From positions 80,687,001 through 80,751,000 of the forward strand of contig JALJCS010000002.1 of assembly GCA_023055355.1 (NCBI GenBank): a stretch of DNA of 64,000 nt, written 5' to 3'. Of the stretch, positions 62,001 to 64,000 are shown piece after piece. Each line of letters starts with the position of its first letter. Within the stretch, counting starts at the first letter, position 1. Below the pieces are notes generated by a model. That model worked only from the letters and a program-made list of their open reading frames with translations, did not search any database and was not told the DNA's origin. The DNA is from Agelaius tricolor (Eukaryota; Chordata; Aves; Passeriformes; Icteridae). Made by a program: the position numbers and the translations under genes.

Positions 62001-64000
62001 TTTCAAAATTCCAGTCTTTTTTTTGTATCCATATGGTTATTATGGTCTGTCTCTGGAATTGTTGGATGGCATTAAATTCAAGTTTATTTGTATTTCAAAA
62101 TCAACAAGATTAACATTTAATGAGGCATATTTGTGAAAGCATCCTTCAATAATTCATCATGCAATCACAGGTTATGCATAATGTTTGCACATAATTTGTA
62201 TAAATATTGCTTAAATTTTTTTTGCTTTTACAGGCAAAGAAACTCATTGGGACATATTAGCTCAGAAATCTGAAAAAAGTGTATCAATATTTATAGACAA
62301 TAAAGGAAAAATTCCTGGTAAACTGTAAACACTGTAGTTCATATTTATTACATGATGACACTTTTATTTGGTGGCCAATGGTGCATTTCAAAAATGATTT
62401 TAACCTTCAAAGCAATAGGAAATATCTCAACAGTCCTATGTCATATGAGTGTAAAACTGGGATTTTATTCAGTGTCTCTAAGTGTGATTGTACTGTAAGC
62501 AAGGCTGAACTTTCTCACATTTCTCAGAAGGAGAAGGCGTGAAAGTGCAAGGTAACAATGCAGATTTGCTCTAAGATTTATAGATATTTCTTTTCCAGAG
62601 AACAGACAGATAATTTGAATCTGATGTCCTTTCTACCCATAATTTTTATGGACAGGTATTGTGCTTGAATTAGATATTATTTAAACTTTATCGACTAGAC
62701 AAGCAGAAAGAGCAATCTGGTTGATGGTATTTCCTCACAGTGTACCAGTGCACCCCATTATCATTGTGATGGTTGGTATTTAAAGCATACAGCTACATGG
62801 ACTCTGCAGCTGGACAAGAGGGGGAGCAGGTGACACTCAGCTAAAAAACTGGCTGCCTGCCTGGAGAATGATGCTGGGCTGCGTGCCGTAATCCAGGCCA
62901 TCCCCATTTCTCTTAAACAAACTGGACAGGAAAAACACGACAGCCAAAAGTGAATGTGGCTAAAGAGCAAAGAGAATGTCAGCAGGACTATTGGCAAAGG
63001 CAAGATTATATTTTTGAGGAGGTAATTTAAAATGCCTAGCTCACTTCCAAGTTTATAACCTATATCAATCTGCAATCAATCATTGACTTATTTTGGATAC
63101 CTACTTATCAAACTTTGCAGGATTAAAAGTTCTGTATTCTTTTAAAATACAATGGAAGGAATAAATTGTATCTGTATCTGTCATCTGTATTCCATGTTTA
63201 CTTCTTACTATGCCAGAATTCAGTTTCCTTTATCTCAAGATTATGAACTTTCTCACCACATAAAATGTTCTTAGTTTATTGTTCAAGAAATGAGTGCATA
63301 GGATGAAAGCATTCATGGACCTATCTTCTGAGATATCCATTGTGCATAAAGAGAAGTCAAGAATCAGTAATTTAGAAAGAAAGATATAAAAACCTAGATA
63401 AACAAAGTACTTAGGAGGAAGTAAAGTCTTGGATTTGATTCCAGCAACAATGGAAGGTTTTAAGCCTTTTTTTCTCCACAGAGATGCAGAGAGCTTCTGT
63501 CTATAATATTTTTGTGTGAAGGGAAAAAAAATGACTTAGAGTAGAATTCAATAAGAGTCAGAATCCTCAAAAGAATCAATTTTGAGGCTAAACTTTCAGA
63601 TGACATCTCCTTGTAAGCTTTCTTCTCAGATTACTCAGATGGTTTTCTTGAGTTATATTTTCCTTGATACCTGGTATACTAAAACAAAAGATTTATAGGA
63701 TGGAGTATGGAGAAACACTGCAATAACCTCCAGATTTACAATATGATGAGATCTTGCTAGATATTTTACTAACTTTAATTTTTTCATCTGTATTTCCTAC
63801 AAACACTACAATAGTCACCATTTGATCCTGTGATACGTGCATTACACAGTCAGGAAAGAGCCTGCTAGATCTTTTCACCTGTGAGTCTGAGAGAGCAGAC
63901 TTGTGTAGTAAGTTTTTAAAGGTTTTTCCTGACCTGGTTTTTCTGCTACGTACACAGTGCAGGAAAATTATGTACTTCTACATAATTTTGAGGCTACTTT
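59081..64000. other. Unique DNA, no gene recognised; several complex low-repeat patches
   Basis: No open frame above 104 codons and no transposon ends. Patches at about 60,880-61,075, 61,340-61,480 and 62,690-63,000 have mixed composition without repeat signatures. They look like the sort of sequence that often turns out to be conserved non-coding DNA. That is only an impression. Confidence 0.55.

Noticed and set aside
1..64000. CRISPR arrays, operons, ribosome-binding sites, tRNA or rRNA genes
   Set aside because: The sequence is animal nuclear DNA. No direct-repeat/spacer arrays and no tRNA or rRNA hallmarks were recognised.

Overview
The window reads as vertebrate nuclear DNA, almost certainly from a bird. 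The strongest evidence is a set of about ten CR1 LINE fragments, several ending in the typical (CATAGAAT)n-type 3' tail. There is also a degraded bird-type ERVL retrovirus, a CpG-rich solo LTR of class II (ERVK-like) type, and a few very old MIR-like SINE remnants. The background is AT-rich and stop-dense. I found no protein-coding gene, no tRNA or rRNA and no CRISPR array. The region looks like a gene desert or the inside of a very large intron. The family names rest on recalled similarity, not on a database search.

Layout. 0-6.3 kb is unique AT-rich DNA with one MIR-like scrap and a polypyrimidine tract. 6.3-9.0 kb is a repeat cluster: an internally deleted CR1 (-), a solo LTR with an intact 6-bp target-site duplication, then a second CR1 (-). 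9-22.9 kb is mostly unique sequence with a MIR remnant, an ancient CR1 3' end and small simple repeats. 22.95-23.79 kb is an 845-bp TTCC/GCCACTTCC minisatellite that is free of stop codons in many frames on both strands. 23.8-32.4 kb is featureless apart from one exon-like segment. 32.4-35.2 kb is the ERVL remnant, with a truncated 5' LTR, leader sequence, no recognisable gag or pol, and a 3' LTR carrying a 50-bp tandem duplication. 35-40.9 kb is unique sequence with an AAAC-rich tract and a MIR remnant. 41.0-42.1 kb is a CR1 mosaic. 43.0-43.2 kb is a striking 56-bp foldback followed by an 82-bp tandem duplication. 44.7-45.1 kb is a CR1 (-) and 48.0-49.2 kb a CR1 (+), preceded by a GAA-rich tract. 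51.5-54.0 kb is a CR1 (-) that keeps 5' parts, apparently interrupted by a better preserved CR1 (+) 3' end. 58.7-59.1 kb is one more CR1 (-) fragment. The rest, up to 64 kb, is unique sequence.

Nothing here works together as a pathway. The content is transposon decay, tandem-repeat growth and possibly unannotated regulatory DNA. I see no new biological system. The items most worth checking are the ETS-motif-like minisatellite, the foldback with its tandem duplication, and the CR1 copy that retains 5' parts.
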